A stretch of 64,000 nucleotides of DNA, taken from positions 2,108,001 through 2,172,000 of the forward strand of contig NZ_LT900217.1 of NCBI RefSeq assembly GCF_900199375.1, in the 5' to 3' direction. A program made the position numbers and the translations under genes. The notes beneath the pieces are model-generated. The model saw only the letters and a program-made list of their open reading frames with translations, ran no database searches and had not been told where the DNA came from. Each line of letters begins with the position of its first letter. The first letter of the stretch is position 1. The stretch is from Gordonibacter urolithinfaciens. Lineage in GTDB: Bacteria > Actinomycetota > Coriobacteriia > Coriobacteriales > Eggerthellaceae. This document shows positions 9,818 through 17,669 of this stretch, one piece after another.

Positions 9818-10672
9818 CTAAAACCCCACCGTCAAATGCAGCTGGTAGAACTCCACGCGGGTGACGAGCACGGCGGTCAGCAGCAGCAATGTTCCTGCCC
9901 CGCTCAAGGCCAGGGCCGCCTGCGGGCTGCGGCGGGATCGCAGCGACAAGGCGGCGCAGATGCAGCCGGCGGTGCCTGCGAGGGCGTGGAACGTGATGGC
10001 CGTGCCGTAGCCCGGCACGAGCGCGCTGGCCACCAGCTCGTTGTTCGCCACGTCGGCGAGGCTCTGCTGGTGCAACGCCAGCACGACCGTGCCCGCCGCC
10101 AGCGCAACGGCGCTCACCGCCACGAGCACGGCGTCGTACCGTCGCCGCCCGGCGCGTGCCAGGTGCAGGAACAGCAGCCCGAGCATCGGCCCCGCCAGCA
10201 ACGCCGAGAACCACAGGTTCGTCGGCGTGAACCAGGTGTCCCAGGTGGGCACCGTGTCCACCGCATAGGCAAGCGACGTGCAGGCCACCAATGCCGCGCC
10301 GGCTGCGCAGGTCAAAACGAGCCACGGCTTCGCCACTGAATCGGGGAAGTGCTGCTTGAAGGCCGCCATCCAGTACGAGCCGGCCAGGAACAGGAAGGCC
10401 ACGGCCGCCAGCACCTCGTTCGACAGCGGCGAGCGCCCCACGCCCGAGAACACGTGCAGCGCGTTGGCCGGCGTGCCCAGGTGCGTGGCCGAGGCGATGA
10501 AGCCCACGAGCACCACCGAGAACGGCAGCGCCGCCAGGCGGTCGATGCGCACGGCGGCCTCGTGGTCGCGCTCGAGCAGGCGCGCCAGGGCGAGCGCGAT
10601 GAACGCGATGGTGCCGGCCGGCGCCAGCGTGGTGAACAACGCGAGCGAGAGCTCGTCGAAACCGCTGGTCAT
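9818..10672 (-). CDS. dmsC: DmsC-type membrane anchor of a molybdopterin oxidoreductase
   Basis: A 284-residue integral membrane protein with eight hydrophobic helices (for example LALFTTLAPAGTIAFIALAL near residue 10 and FSVVLVGFIASATHLG near 50), matching the DmsC anchor family. Family knowledge: DmsC binds and oxidises menaquinol and passes electrons to the ferredoxin subunit. ATG 10672 follows AGGAGATATAGGT. It is the last gene of a minus-strand operon: catalytic subunit, ferredoxin, ferredoxin, anchor. The 2-base gap to the upstream ferredoxin gene indicates coupled translation. Confidence 0.85.
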   Translation of the reverse strand: MTSGFDELSLALFTTLAPAGTIAFIALALARLLERDHEAAVRIDRLAALPFSVVLVGFIASATHLGTPANALHVFSGVGRSPLSNEVLAAVAFLFLAGSYWMAAFKQHFPDSVAKPWLVLTCAAGAALVACTSLAYAVDTVPTWDTWFTPTNLWFSALLAGPMLGLLFLHLARAGRRRYDAVLVAVSAVALAAGTVVLALHQQSLADVANNELVASALVPGYGTAITFHALAGTAGCICAALSLRSRRSPQAALALSGAGTLLLLTAVLVTRVEFYQLHLTVGF

Positions 10673-10674
10673 AC

Positions 10675-11316
10675 CTATATCTCCTGGTGATTCGCAATAT
10701 ACCCGCCCTCTTGGGCGGCCAGTACGGCCGCGGGCGAGGGGAGGATGAAGAGGTTCGGCCACGTGGCGTCCTCCGGCGGTAGCGGCAGGATGGAGCGCAC
10801 GACGCCCGGATGCCGTGCCGCGAGCTCTGCCGGGTCTCCCCATTCGAGCGCCCGCACGGGGCAGGCCTCGACGCATACGGGCCCCAGCCCCTCGTCCAGC
10901 CGCGCGCGGCAGCCGTCGCACTTCGAGCTCTTCTTCAGGTGCTGGTCGATGAAGGGGGCGTGATAGGGGCAGGCCATGGTGCAGTACCCGCAGCCGATGC
11001 ACTTGCGCTCGTCGGGCCACACGAGCCCGCGGTCGTCCTTGTGCATGGCGCCGGTAGGGCACACGCGCGTGCAGGCGGGGTCGCCGCAATGGTTGCACGC
11101 GAGCGACAGGTGGTAGGCGAACACGCCTGTGGCAACGGCCATGCCCGCCTCGGTGCCCGCGCCCGCCGCGCCGGGCCGCTCCCACGTGCCGCCCTCGTAG
11201 TCGATGACGCGCCGGAACATGGCCTCGGCCCCGAGGTCGCGGTAGTCCTTGCACGCCATCTCGCAGGTCTTGCACCCGGTGCAGCGCGTGTTGTCGAAGA
11301 AGAATCCGAACGTCAT
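10675..11316 (-). CDS. Second DmsB-type four-cluster ferredoxin subunit
   Basis: A 213-residue iron-sulfur electron-transfer subunit. Four cysteine groups are visible: CTGCKTCEMACKDY near residue 12, CNHCGDPACTRVCPTGA near 70, CIGCGYCTMACPYHAP near 105, and CDGCRARLDEGLGPVCVEACP near 130. This is the four [4Fe-4S] arrangement of DmsB/NrfC proteins. It is a paralogue of the protein encoded at 11484-12119. The two genes are separated by 167 bases with two very stable hairpins, so their ratio may be set by attenuation. It overlaps functionally with the anchor gene 2 bases downstream, suggesting this copy is the one physically bound to the anchor. Confidence 0.85.
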   Translation of the reverse strand: MTFGFFFDNTRCTGCKTCEMACKDYRDLGAEAMFRRVIDYEGGTWERPGAAGAGTEAGMAVATGVFAYHLSLACNHCGDPACTRVCPTGAMHKDDRGLVWPDERKCIGCGYCTMACPYHAPFIDQHLKKSSKCDGCRARLDEGLGPVCVEACPVRALEWGDPAELAARHPGVVRSILPLPPEDATWPNLFILPSPAAVLAAQEGGYIANHQEI

Positions 11317-11383
11317 GAGCGGCCCTCTGCCATGCTCCCCTGCCCGCACGCTCCTGGAGCGGGCATCCCGCCCCAGTATACCG

Positions 11384-11470
11384 GAAGCGGCCGCGCCGGG
11401 GAGGGAGGGGCGCGGCCGCTTCTTCAGAGAGGTGCGGGGCCCGGCGGCCGCAAGCGCTGCCGGGCCCCGC
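11384..11470 (-). terminator. Two tandem very stable hairpins between the paired ferredoxin genes
   Basis: Perfect 12-bp stem at 11434-11470 (GCGGGGCCCGGC and complement) and perfect 14-bp stem at 11384-11422 (GAAGCGGCCGCGCC and complement). No T tract follows either on the minus strand. They sit inside an apparent operon, so partial termination or mRNA 3'-end protection is more likely than a full stop. Confidence 0.6.
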
Positions 11471-11483
11471 GGAAACGGTGCTG

Positions 11484-12119
11484 TTACGCGGGGACGTTCG
11501 TGACTTCCTTCTCGTTCGCTATCGCCCCCGTGGTGTCGCCGGGCTCCTTGGCGGCCGGGCAGGGGTTGATGGCGATGGACGGCGTGGTCTCGTCCGGCGA
11601 GGGCATGGGGGCGATGCCCGCCACGGTGCCGGTGTGGGCCGCGCGCAGCTCCTCGATGTCGCCCCATTCGAGCGCGCGCACCGGGCAGGCGTCCACGCAG
11701 ATGGGGTTCAGGCCCTCGGCCACGCGGTCGGCGCAGCCGTCGCACTTCTGGGCCTTCTTGGCATCGTCGAGAACGGGCACGTTGTAGGGGCAGCTGGTCA
11801 CGCAGGCGCCCACGCCCGTGCACTTCTCCTGGTCGATGTGCACGAGGCCCGTCTTGCCGTCCTTCTCGATGGCGCCCGATGGGCACTTGGCCATGCACGC
11901 CGGCATGGCGCAGTGGTTGCAGGCCAGCGACACATGGTAGGCGAACGTGTCGGTGGTGTAGATGCCGTCGCCGGCATCGATCCACGAGCCGCCCTCGTAG
12001 TCGTATACCTTGCGGAACGCGATGGTGGCGGGCAGGTCCTTGTAGTCCTTGCACGCCATCTCGCAGGTCTTGCAGCCCGTGCAGCGCGTGCTGTCGAAAT
12101 AGAAACCGTACTGGGTCAT
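11484..12119 (-). CDS. dmsB: DmsB-type four-cluster ferredoxin subunit
   Basis: A 211-residue protein with the same four cysteine groups as the paralogue downstream (CTGCKTCEMACKDY, CNHCAMPACMAKCPSGA, CTGVGACVTSCPYNVP, CDGCADRVAEGLNPICVDACP). In the third group one cysteine of the usual CxxCxxC spacing is shifted (CTGVGAC instead of CIGCGYC), so that cluster may be altered or have different ligation, as seen in some DmsB proteins. It begins 15 bases after the catalytic subunit's stop and would accept or donate electrons for it. Confidence 0.87.
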   Translation of the reverse strand: MTQYGFYFDSTRCTGCKTCEMACKDYKDLPATIAFRKVYDYEGGSWIDAGDGIYTTDTFAYHVSLACNHCAMPACMAKCPSGAIEKDGKTGLVHIDQEKCTGVGACVTSCPYNVPVLDDAKKAQKCDGCADRVAEGLNPICVDACPVRALEWGDIEELRAAHTGTVAGIAPMPSPDETTPSIAINPCPAAKEPGDTTGAIANEKEVTNVPA

Positions 12120-12134
12120 GGTTGCGTTCCTCCT

Positions 12135-14549
12135 TTACGCTTTCGCTACTTGGACGATGAGCGAGTGCACGCCGTTGCCCTTCGCGAGCGGCGAGGGATG
12201 GTAGGGGGTGATGGTGTTGATGCAACCGCCCTTGTCGATGCGGTCGCCCGCCATGTCGGCGTCGTGCCAAGCGCCCTGCGGGATGCCTACGGTGCCGGGG
12301 ATGATACGCGGCGTGACCTTGGCCTCGATAAGCATCTCACCCACGGGGCTCTTCACAGAGCACTTATCACCGTTGGCGATGCCGCGCTCCTGAGCGTCCA
12401 GATCGTTGATCCAGATCTGCTGGCGGCAGGCCTGATTGAGCTCTTCCACTCCGCCGTAGGAGGAGTGCGTGCGGGACTTGTAGTGGAAGCCAGAGGCGTA
12501 CAGCGGGAATTCGTCGGTGGTGCTGCCGTAGCCTAGGTAGCCCGGGTCGAACACGGGGATGGGGGTAACGACGTCGCACTCGGCCAACTCGAGCTTCGCG
12601 GCATCCTCGGCAAGGCGCTCGGCGTAGATCTCGATCTTGCCCGACGGCGTCTCAAGCGGGTTCTTGGAGGGATCGGCCACGAAGTCGACCAGGCCGATGA
12701 CCGGCTCGAGCTCGCGCTTGTAGTGCCCCTGGGCCTTGATTTCGTCCCAGCTGGGCATGTTGCCGTCCTTCTCGGCGGACTTCTTGTAGATCTCCTCGAT
12801 CCACTGCTCCTGCGTCTTGCCCTCGGTGAAGTCATCCTTCAGGCCCAGCTTGTCGGCGATACCGGAAACGATGTCATACTCTTTCTGGGCATCGCCCGGG
12901 GCATCCTGCGCCGGGCCGCCCACCACGACGCCGTTGTAGTACTCGGCATAGCCGTTGGCCGCCATGTGCATCTGCTCGGCGCGCATGGCGTCGGGCAGCA
13001 AGTAGTCGGCGTACTTGGCGGAGTCAGTCATGACGGTGTCGATGACCACGATGCACTCGAGCTTGCTCTCGTCCTGCAGGATGTCGTGCACGAGGTTGAT
13101 ATCGGAGTGCTGGTTCGAGATGCAGTTGCCGCCGTAGTTCCAGAGGAACTTGATGCCGGTCGAAAGCTTGTCGGCGCCGCGCACGCCGTCCTTTGCGGCG
13201 GTCATCTGCTCGCCGTGGTCGGCGGCGTTGAGCCACTGGTAGCAGTTGATAGCCGTCTTCACCGGGTTCTCGCCCTTGGGCATGCTGCCCAGGATGCCGC
13301 CCGGCTCGGCCTCGCGCATGCCCGTGTTCGTGCCGGGCTTGCCGATCATGCCCGTGAGGATGGGCAGCATGCAGATGGCACGCGAGGTGTTCTCGCCGTT
13401 GTTGTGGCGCTGCGGGCCCCAGCCCTGCACGACGAACAGCGCCTTTGCGGACGCGATGTCGGCGGCCAGCTGGCGGATGCGATCGGCGGTGATCTGCGTG
13501 ATGGGGGCAGCCCACTCTGGCGTCTTCTCCACCATGTCGTAGCCGGTGCCCATGATGTAGTCCTTGTAGGACTTGTTCTGCCCCTTGGCGGACTCGGGCA
13601 TGGTGTCCTCGTCGTAACCCACGCAGTACTTGTCCAAGAACTCCTTGTCTACCTGGTCGTTCGCGATCAGCTCGTGGGCGATGGCGTTCACGAGGGCCGC
13701 GTCGGTTCCCGTGCGGATGGGCAACCACTCGTCAGGGTGTCCGGAGCTCGTCTCGTTCAGGCGGTAGTCGATGTTGACGATCTTCGCACCGGCCTCGCGC
13801 ACCTTCGCGAAGTCGTAGACGATGTTGGCGCCGCCCATGCGCGTGTCGGCCGGGCTGTTGCCGAACATGATGACCAGGTCGGACTTCTCGGCCTCCGACA
13901 TGGACGAGGCGTACACGCTGTCATAGGGGTTGCAGCCGTCGCCGTAGGTGTAGGGCATGCCGGACTGCATCATGTTCGTGGAATAGTCGGCGTAGCTCTT
14001 CAGGTAGCCGCCCATCAGGTTCGCAAGGCGCGGGAACAGGCGGCTTGTGGCGGAGGAAACGCCGCTGCCGTAGTTCATGTACACGGCCTCGTTGCCGTAC
14101 TTGTCGATGGTGTTCTTGAGCGCGTCGGCGATGCCCTGGTATGCCTCGTCCCAGCTGATCTCCTTGAACTTGCCCTCGCCGCGCTTGCCCTCGCGCTTCA
14201 TGGGCTTCATGAGGCGGTCGGGCGAGTTGATCCAGCGGCGGATGGTGCGGCCGCGCAGGCAGGCACGGGCCTGCAACCCGGCGGCATCGCCCACGTTGTC
14301 CGTTTCGGCGTAGACGATCTTGCCGTCCTGCACGTGCCAGCGCAGCAGGCACGAGCCGCCGCAGTTGACGACGCACTGGCTGTAGACGATCTCGTCAGCC
14401 GTCGCGGCGCCCCCGTCCTTGGCGCCTTCCTCGCTCTTGGGGGCGCAGCCGTACAGCGCGCTTCCGGCGGCCCCGGCCAGCGCGAGCCCGGCGAGCGAGC
14501 CCTTCACGAACGTGCGGCGCGACAGCGTCGCTGCTTCGTTCATTGCCAT
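12135..14549 (-). CDS. dmsA: DMSO-reductase-family molybdopterin oxidoreductase, catalytic subunit (Tat-exported)
   Basis: An 804-residue protein. RR at residues 11-12 (SRRTFVKG) begins a Tat signal. C59, C63 and C67 plus a later cysteine (ARACLRGR) bind the N-terminal [4Fe-4S] cluster. The YADYSTNMMQSGMPYTYG segment matches the DmsA region carrying the serine that ligates molybdenum, and DEWLPIRTGTDAALVNAI and PQGAWHDADM are typical cofactor-binding blocks. ATG 14549 is preceded by GGAGGG; the in-frame extension to 14582 is unlikely. Family knowledge: exported complexes of this type reduce S- or N-oxides or other organic acceptors with menaquinol electrons. The acceptor is not determinable. 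Divergent from a membrane LuxR regulator. Confidence 0.9.
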   Translation of the reverse strand: MAMNEAATLSRRTFVKGSLAGLALAGAAGSALYGCAPKSEEGAKDGGAATADEIVYSQCVVNCGGSCLLRWHVQDGKIVYAETDNVGDAAGLQARACLRGRTIRRWINSPDRLMKPMKREGKRGEGKFKEISWDEAYQGIADALKNTIDKYGNEAVYMNYGSGVSSATSRLFPRLANLMGGYLKSYADYSTNMMQSGMPYTYGDGCNPYDSVYASSMSEAEKSDLVIMFGNSPADTRMGGANIVYDFAKVREAGAKIVNIDYRLNETSSGHPDEWLPIRTGTDAALVNAIAHELIANDQVDKEFLDKYCVGYDEDTMPESAKGQNKSYKDYIMGTGYDMVEKTPEWAAPITQITADRIRQLAADIASAKALFVVQGWGPQRHNNGENTSRAICMLPILTGMIGKPGTNTGMREAEPGGILGSMPKGENPVKTAINCYQWLNAADHGEQMTAAKDGVRGADKLSTGIKFLWNYGGNCISNQHSDINLVHDILQDESKLECIVVIDTVMTDSAKYADYLLPDAMRAEQMHMAANGYAEYYNGVVVGGPAQDAPGDAQKEYDIVSGIADKLGLKDDFTEGKTQEQWIEEIYKKSAEKDGNMPSWDEIKAQGHYKRELEPVIGLVDFVADPSKNPLETPSGKIEIYAERLAEDAAKLELAECDVVTPIPVFDPGYLGYGSTTDEFPLYASGFHYKSRTHSSYGGVEELNQACRQQIWINDLDAQERGIANGDKCSVKSPVGEMLIEAKVTPRIIPGTVGIPQGAWHDADMAGDRIDKGGCINTITPYHPSPLAKGNGVHSLIVQVAKA

Positions 14550-14613
14550 GGTTTCCCTCCTTCTCCTTGGTAACTCCTCCAAGGGCCACGCTACCGAAAT
14601 AACAGGGCAGCAG

Positions 14614-14634
14614 AATCACACTTTGCATGTGATT
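14614..14634. promoter_or_regulatory. 7-7-7 dyad in the dmsA/LuxR divergent promoter region
   Basis: Perfect inverted repeat AATCACA-N7-TGTGATT, 65 bases upstream of the dmsA start on the minus strand. A smaller dyad, GGTG-N6-CACC, lies at 14658-14671. Either could bind the LuxR protein or an FNR/CRP-type regulator; this is inference. Confidence 0.4.
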
Positions 14635-14703
14635 TAAGCGTTTGTCCAGTTCAGGGAGGTGTGGTATCACCCCATTCGCCGGGCGGCCTGCACAGTGCGC
14701 AGG

Positions 14704-14730
14704 TTGCCCGGTGCTGCTTTATACTATAAT
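14704..14730 (+). promoter_or_regulatory. Promoter of the second LuxR regulator gene
   Basis: TATAAT at 14725-14730 with a TTGCCC -35-like hexamer at 14704-14709 (15-base spacing). The consensus -10 overlaps the first possible ATG (14729), which argues that translation starts downstream, at GTG 14777. Confidence 0.5.
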
Positions 14731-14776
14731 GGACGCACAGGGCAAGGAGATCGAGGCAGGGGAGGGCCGACTTCAC

Positions 14777-16354
14777 GTGGCAGAAGGCGCCGCGCATACG
14801 CATGTGTCCAGTTGGGGGTACGCGTGCTTCCTCACGGTGAACGCCACGTCCATCTGGGGCGGCGTGTTCCCGTTTCTGCCGATGGAGTTCCAAACGGCGG
14901 AGGTCACGCTCACGTTCTTCCTCGCTCAGTCGCTCGCGTTCTGGGGCGCGTTCGTGGCAAGTGCCGTGGGGTCGTACCGTTTCCCGCACGGGGCGCGGCG
15001 CATGCTGGTGTCGTTGAGCGCCATCCTCGTGTTCGCCGGGTCGGCGTGCCTCATCGGCGCCATGTACGTTTTCGAGGCCGTGCTCGTGCTCGTGGCCGCG
15101 GGCGGCGTGCTCTTGGGCATCGGGTGCGCGGGCCTGTTCATGCTCTGGCAGCGTTACTTCGCCTCGCTGCCGCCCGCCCAGGGCAACGTGCGGCTCGTGG
15201 TGGGCACGGCGCTTGCTCCCTTCATCTACTTCGCGCTGTACCTTGTGCCCATCGCCCTCACAGCGTTCCTCGTGCCGCTCGTGTTCGTGCCCTTGTGCGG
15301 TCTCTGCATCGCGCTCTCCGTGCGCGAGATGCGCATGGACCAGCCCATGTTCGAAGATGTGCCGCGCCAGCATCCGCAGGTCTACCGCCAGGTGGTTTCC
15401 GACTACTGGCGCAGCGCGCTGTGCGTGGGATCGCTCGCGTTCGCCAGCGGGGTCATCCGCGGCATCGCCCTTCTGCACCAGGAGATCAGCTTCGTGGTGA
15501 ACAGCGCTTCCATGCTGGGCTCGTTCGTGTCGGCTGCCGTGCTCTTGCTGCTGTGGCGGCGCATGAGCTTCCGCTTGGGGCTCACGTCGGTGTTCCGTGT
15601 GGTGTACCCGCTGGTCATAACGGGCTTTTTGCTGCTGCCGTTCTTGGGCGCGGGCTACCTGAACCTGTTCGCCGCCTTCACCTACATGGTGTTCTCGCTC
15701 GTGCTCATGCTCATGATGATGCAGTGTGCGCAGGTCTCGCGCGACCGCGGCATCAACCCCGTGTTCATCTACGCGTTCTTCGGCGCCGTGGTGTACCTCA
15801 TGCAGGCCGTGGGCTTTCTGCTGGGGTGGGTGAGCGACTTCGTGTCGGTGGACGGGTTCGACTGGTTGTTCTTCGTGGCCATGGTGTCCAGCTACGTGCT
15901 GGGCATCACGCTGCTGGTGTCCACGGGCACGCTGTTCAAGGCCGTGGCATCGAAGGGCACCGTGACGGCGGATCCCATCGAGTTTTTGCGCCGCGGCTCC
16001 GCCGACGCCGACGGACGGAGCCCCGCTTCCGGCCCTGCAAAGGACGGCAAGCCCGCCAAGCCCGCCAAGGCCGCGCCGAAGCGCCGCAACCGCCCCAGCG
16101 CCTCGGACGACGCCGGCGCCATCCGCGACCGCACGTCCAAGCAGTGCCGCGCCATGCAGGAGGCCTTCGGCCTGTCCACGCGCGAGACGGAGGTCATGGA
16201 GCTCATCGCCCGCGGCAACAGCATGGCGAGCATTGCCGAGCGCCTGGTCATCAGCGAGAACACGGTGCGCACCCATGCGAAGCACATCTACACGAAGCTC
16301 GACATCCACAAGCGCCAGGAACTGTTGGACATGCTCCACGAGCGGGAGGGGTAG
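14777..16354 (+). CDS. Membrane-bound LuxR-family transcriptional regulator
   Basis: A 525-residue protein with about 12 membrane helices (residues 10-400). A charged, Lys/Ala/Pro-rich linker follows at about 415-455 (KPAKPAKAAPKRR), then a LuxR helix-turn-helix at about 465-525 (LSTRETEVMELIARGNS, SENTVRTHAKHIYTKL). I prefer GTG 14777, preceded by GGGGAGGG, over ATG 14729, which lies inside a TATAAT promoter hexamer and has no ribosome site. It is divergent from the dmsA operon, repeating the reductase/regulator pairing seen at the left end of the window. Control of that operon in response to its acceptor is inferred. Confidence 0.85.
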   Translation: MAEGAAHTHVSSWGYACFLTVNATSIWGGVFPFLPMEFQTAEVTLTFFLAQSLAFWGAFVASAVGSYRFPHGARRMLVSLSAILVFAGSACLIGAMYVFEAVLVLVAAGGVLLGIGCAGLFMLWQRYFASLPPAQGNVRLVVGTALAPFIYFALYLVPIALTAFLVPLVFVPLCGLCIALSVREMRMDQPMFEDVPRQHPQVYRQVVSDYWRSALCVGSLAFASGVIRGIALLHQEISFVVNSASMLGSFVSAAVLLLLWRRMSFRLGLTSVFRVVYPLVITGFLLLPFLGAGYLNLFAAFTYMVFSLVLMLMMMQCAQVSRDRGINPVFIYAFFGAVVYLMQAVGFLLGWVSDFVSVDGFDWLFFVAMVSSYVLGITLLVSTGTLFKAVASKGTVTADPIEFLRRGSADADGRSPASGPAKDGKPAKPAKAAPKRRNRPSASDDAGAIRDRTSKQCRAMQEAFGLSTRETEVMELIARGNSMASIAERLVISENTVRTHAKHIYTKLDIHKRQELLDMLHEREG

Positions 16355-16485
16355 GGAGCTGCGTGCGGGAAATCGCTGATTGCGATCAGTGCACAGGGTG
16401 CCTACTTCGCGAATTCTACAGGTTCTGTTACAGAGCAGTGAACGTGCTCCGAAAAGGCACGGCAAAGACGAGAAAGGCTACTTAA

Positions 16486-17355
16486 ATGAAGGAAATTACG
16501 ATTGATGTATGGGCGATAGTGTCTGAACTGATCGAGCGGGTTCCCGGTTTGCTTATAAATCGCGAGGCATTTTTGAGGGATGTATTTCGCGATAAACTTA
16601 GTCCTGATCAGTTGAATAGAGTGGTTGAACTTGGCGATTACGGAGATGTTTCGCTGGATATGCTCGACTCGGCGGCGAATTCTTGCATCAACAAAACGCG
16701 CTTAACCACTTCAGGAGCTTCGTTCGTCGCGGGCTTACCGAGTTCGCTTCCGACGCTTCCCGCCACTGTAACCGCGGACATAACGCAGTCATTCGCTTTT
16801 TATGTTCGCATTGCGCAGCAGCTTTCTTACATATATGGAGAAGCGAACGACTTTACAAAGATGCAAGATGACGACAGGATGACGAAGCTTCTGCTGTACA
16901 TCGGGGCTATGTTCGGCATCGAGGCAGCGTCGCAAGTGCTTGCCTTGATGAGCTATAACGCAGGAAGAATACTTGCCAAGAAATTCGGTCAGGTTGCTGT
17001 AACTAAAGTTCTTAATGGGGTCCCATGGAAAGTGGCGAGAACGATTGCCAAAATGCTCGGGGTCAAGCTGACGAAAGGCGTTGTTCAGAAGGGTATCTCC
17101 AAGGTCGTACCGGTTCTTGGCGGGGTCGTGTCGGGTGCTTTAACTTACGCAACATTCGGTCCGATGGCGAAGAAACTTCAGTGTGCTCTTCGCGATAACC
17201 TTAAAGCATCCGAAGCGGAAATCGAGGAGCTGTACGAAGTTATATCTTCGGAAGACGATATGGATATTGCGATCTCTGTCTGCAGCGATGTTATTGAAAG
17301 CGAGGTGTTGGACCCCGCAGAGTTCAAGGAGGATGGCTCCAAGGAGAAAAGCTAA
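16486..17355 (+). CDS. EcsC-like protein of unknown function, A+T-richer than its surroundings
   Basis: A 289-residue protein. The middle resembles EcsC-family proteins: a Gly/Pro-rich segment (ASFVAGLPSSLPTLPATVTA) followed by an amphipathic 'FAFYVRIAQQLSYIYG' helix. A second glycine-rich amphipathic region (VPVLGGVVSGALTYATFGPM) lies near residue 220, and the C-terminus is acidic. Family function is not established; membrane association is plausible. ATG 16486 follows GAGAAAGG. Codon use is visibly less G+C-biased than in neighbouring genes, and it is next to an IS110 element, so I infer horizontal acquisition. It could be part of a defence or toxin-resistance function, but nothing here shows that. 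Confidence 0.6.
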   Translation: MKEITIDVWAIVSELIERVPGLLINREAFLRDVFRDKLSPDQLNRVVELGDYGDVSLDMLDSAANSCINKTRLTTSGASFVAGLPSSLPTLPATVTADITQSFAFYVRIAQQLSYIYGEANDFTKMQDDDRMTKLLLYIGAMFGIEAASQVLALMSYNAGRILAKKFGQVAVTKVLNGVPWKVARTIAKMLGVKLTKGVVQKGISKVVPVLGGVVSGALTYATFGPMAKKLQCALRDNLKASEAEIEELYEVISSEDDMDIAISVCSDVIESEVLDPAEFKEDGSKEKS

Positions 17356-17443
17356 GCAGGAGGTCACTGATATATCGGGCTCCGCCCACCTTGAAACGCG
17401 AGCGGCTGGTTCTCCCAGTGCTATTCTACTAGGTAGTTTCACT

Positions 17444-17449
17444 TATAAT
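17444..17449 (+). promoter_or_regulatory. -10 element for the bridge-RNA-like transcript
   Basis: TATAAT immediately upstream of the folded RNA segment. The -35 position falls at the element's left boundary, as expected if a full promoter forms only when the two ends join in the excised circle, which is known for IS110-family elements. Confidence 0.55.
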
Positions 17450-17454
17450 CCTCT

Positions 17455-17645
17455 TGCGGAAGCTATGCATGGCTTCCGCAGCTGGTCGTCGCTGGAACCG
17501 GACACCGGCGCAGTGCTAATGCTACCTATAGCTCCCAGTATCATGCCACCGGATCCAGCGGCGCCCGTCCATCGCCGATAAGATTGATGCCGACAGGCTC
17601 CGTAGAATACTGCTCGAGGACAGGCGCCCTGCGACAAGGCCAGCT
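17455..17645 (+). ncRNA. Bridge-RNA-like noncoding RNA of the IS110 element
   Basis: Order of structure matches IS110 bridge RNAs. A 5' hairpin spans 17455-17480 (9-bp stem, loop containing TGCATG). A stem follows (CGCTGGAACCGG, closing with CCGGATCCAGCG near 17550-17561) enclosing a variable internal loop at about 17511-17541. A second loop region at about 17562-17625 is almost identical in the other copy. In the established IS621 model the first loop reads the target and the second the donor. The match of each loop to the left junction (see the element entry) supports this. Ends are estimated from where similarity to the second copy stops. Confidence 0.7.
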
Positions 17646-17669
17646 TCCATTCATCGAGGAAGGGGAACT

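Noticed and set aside
12723-14573. 616-residue open frame on the plus strand
   Set aside because: Exactly antisense to dmsA, His/Val/Gly-rich composition of a mirrored high-G+C gene, no ribosome site, no family motifs.
14729-14776. ATG 14729 as start of the second LuxR gene
   Set aside because: It lies within a TATAAT promoter hexamer and has no ribosome site; GTG 14777 has one. Kept as an alternative only.
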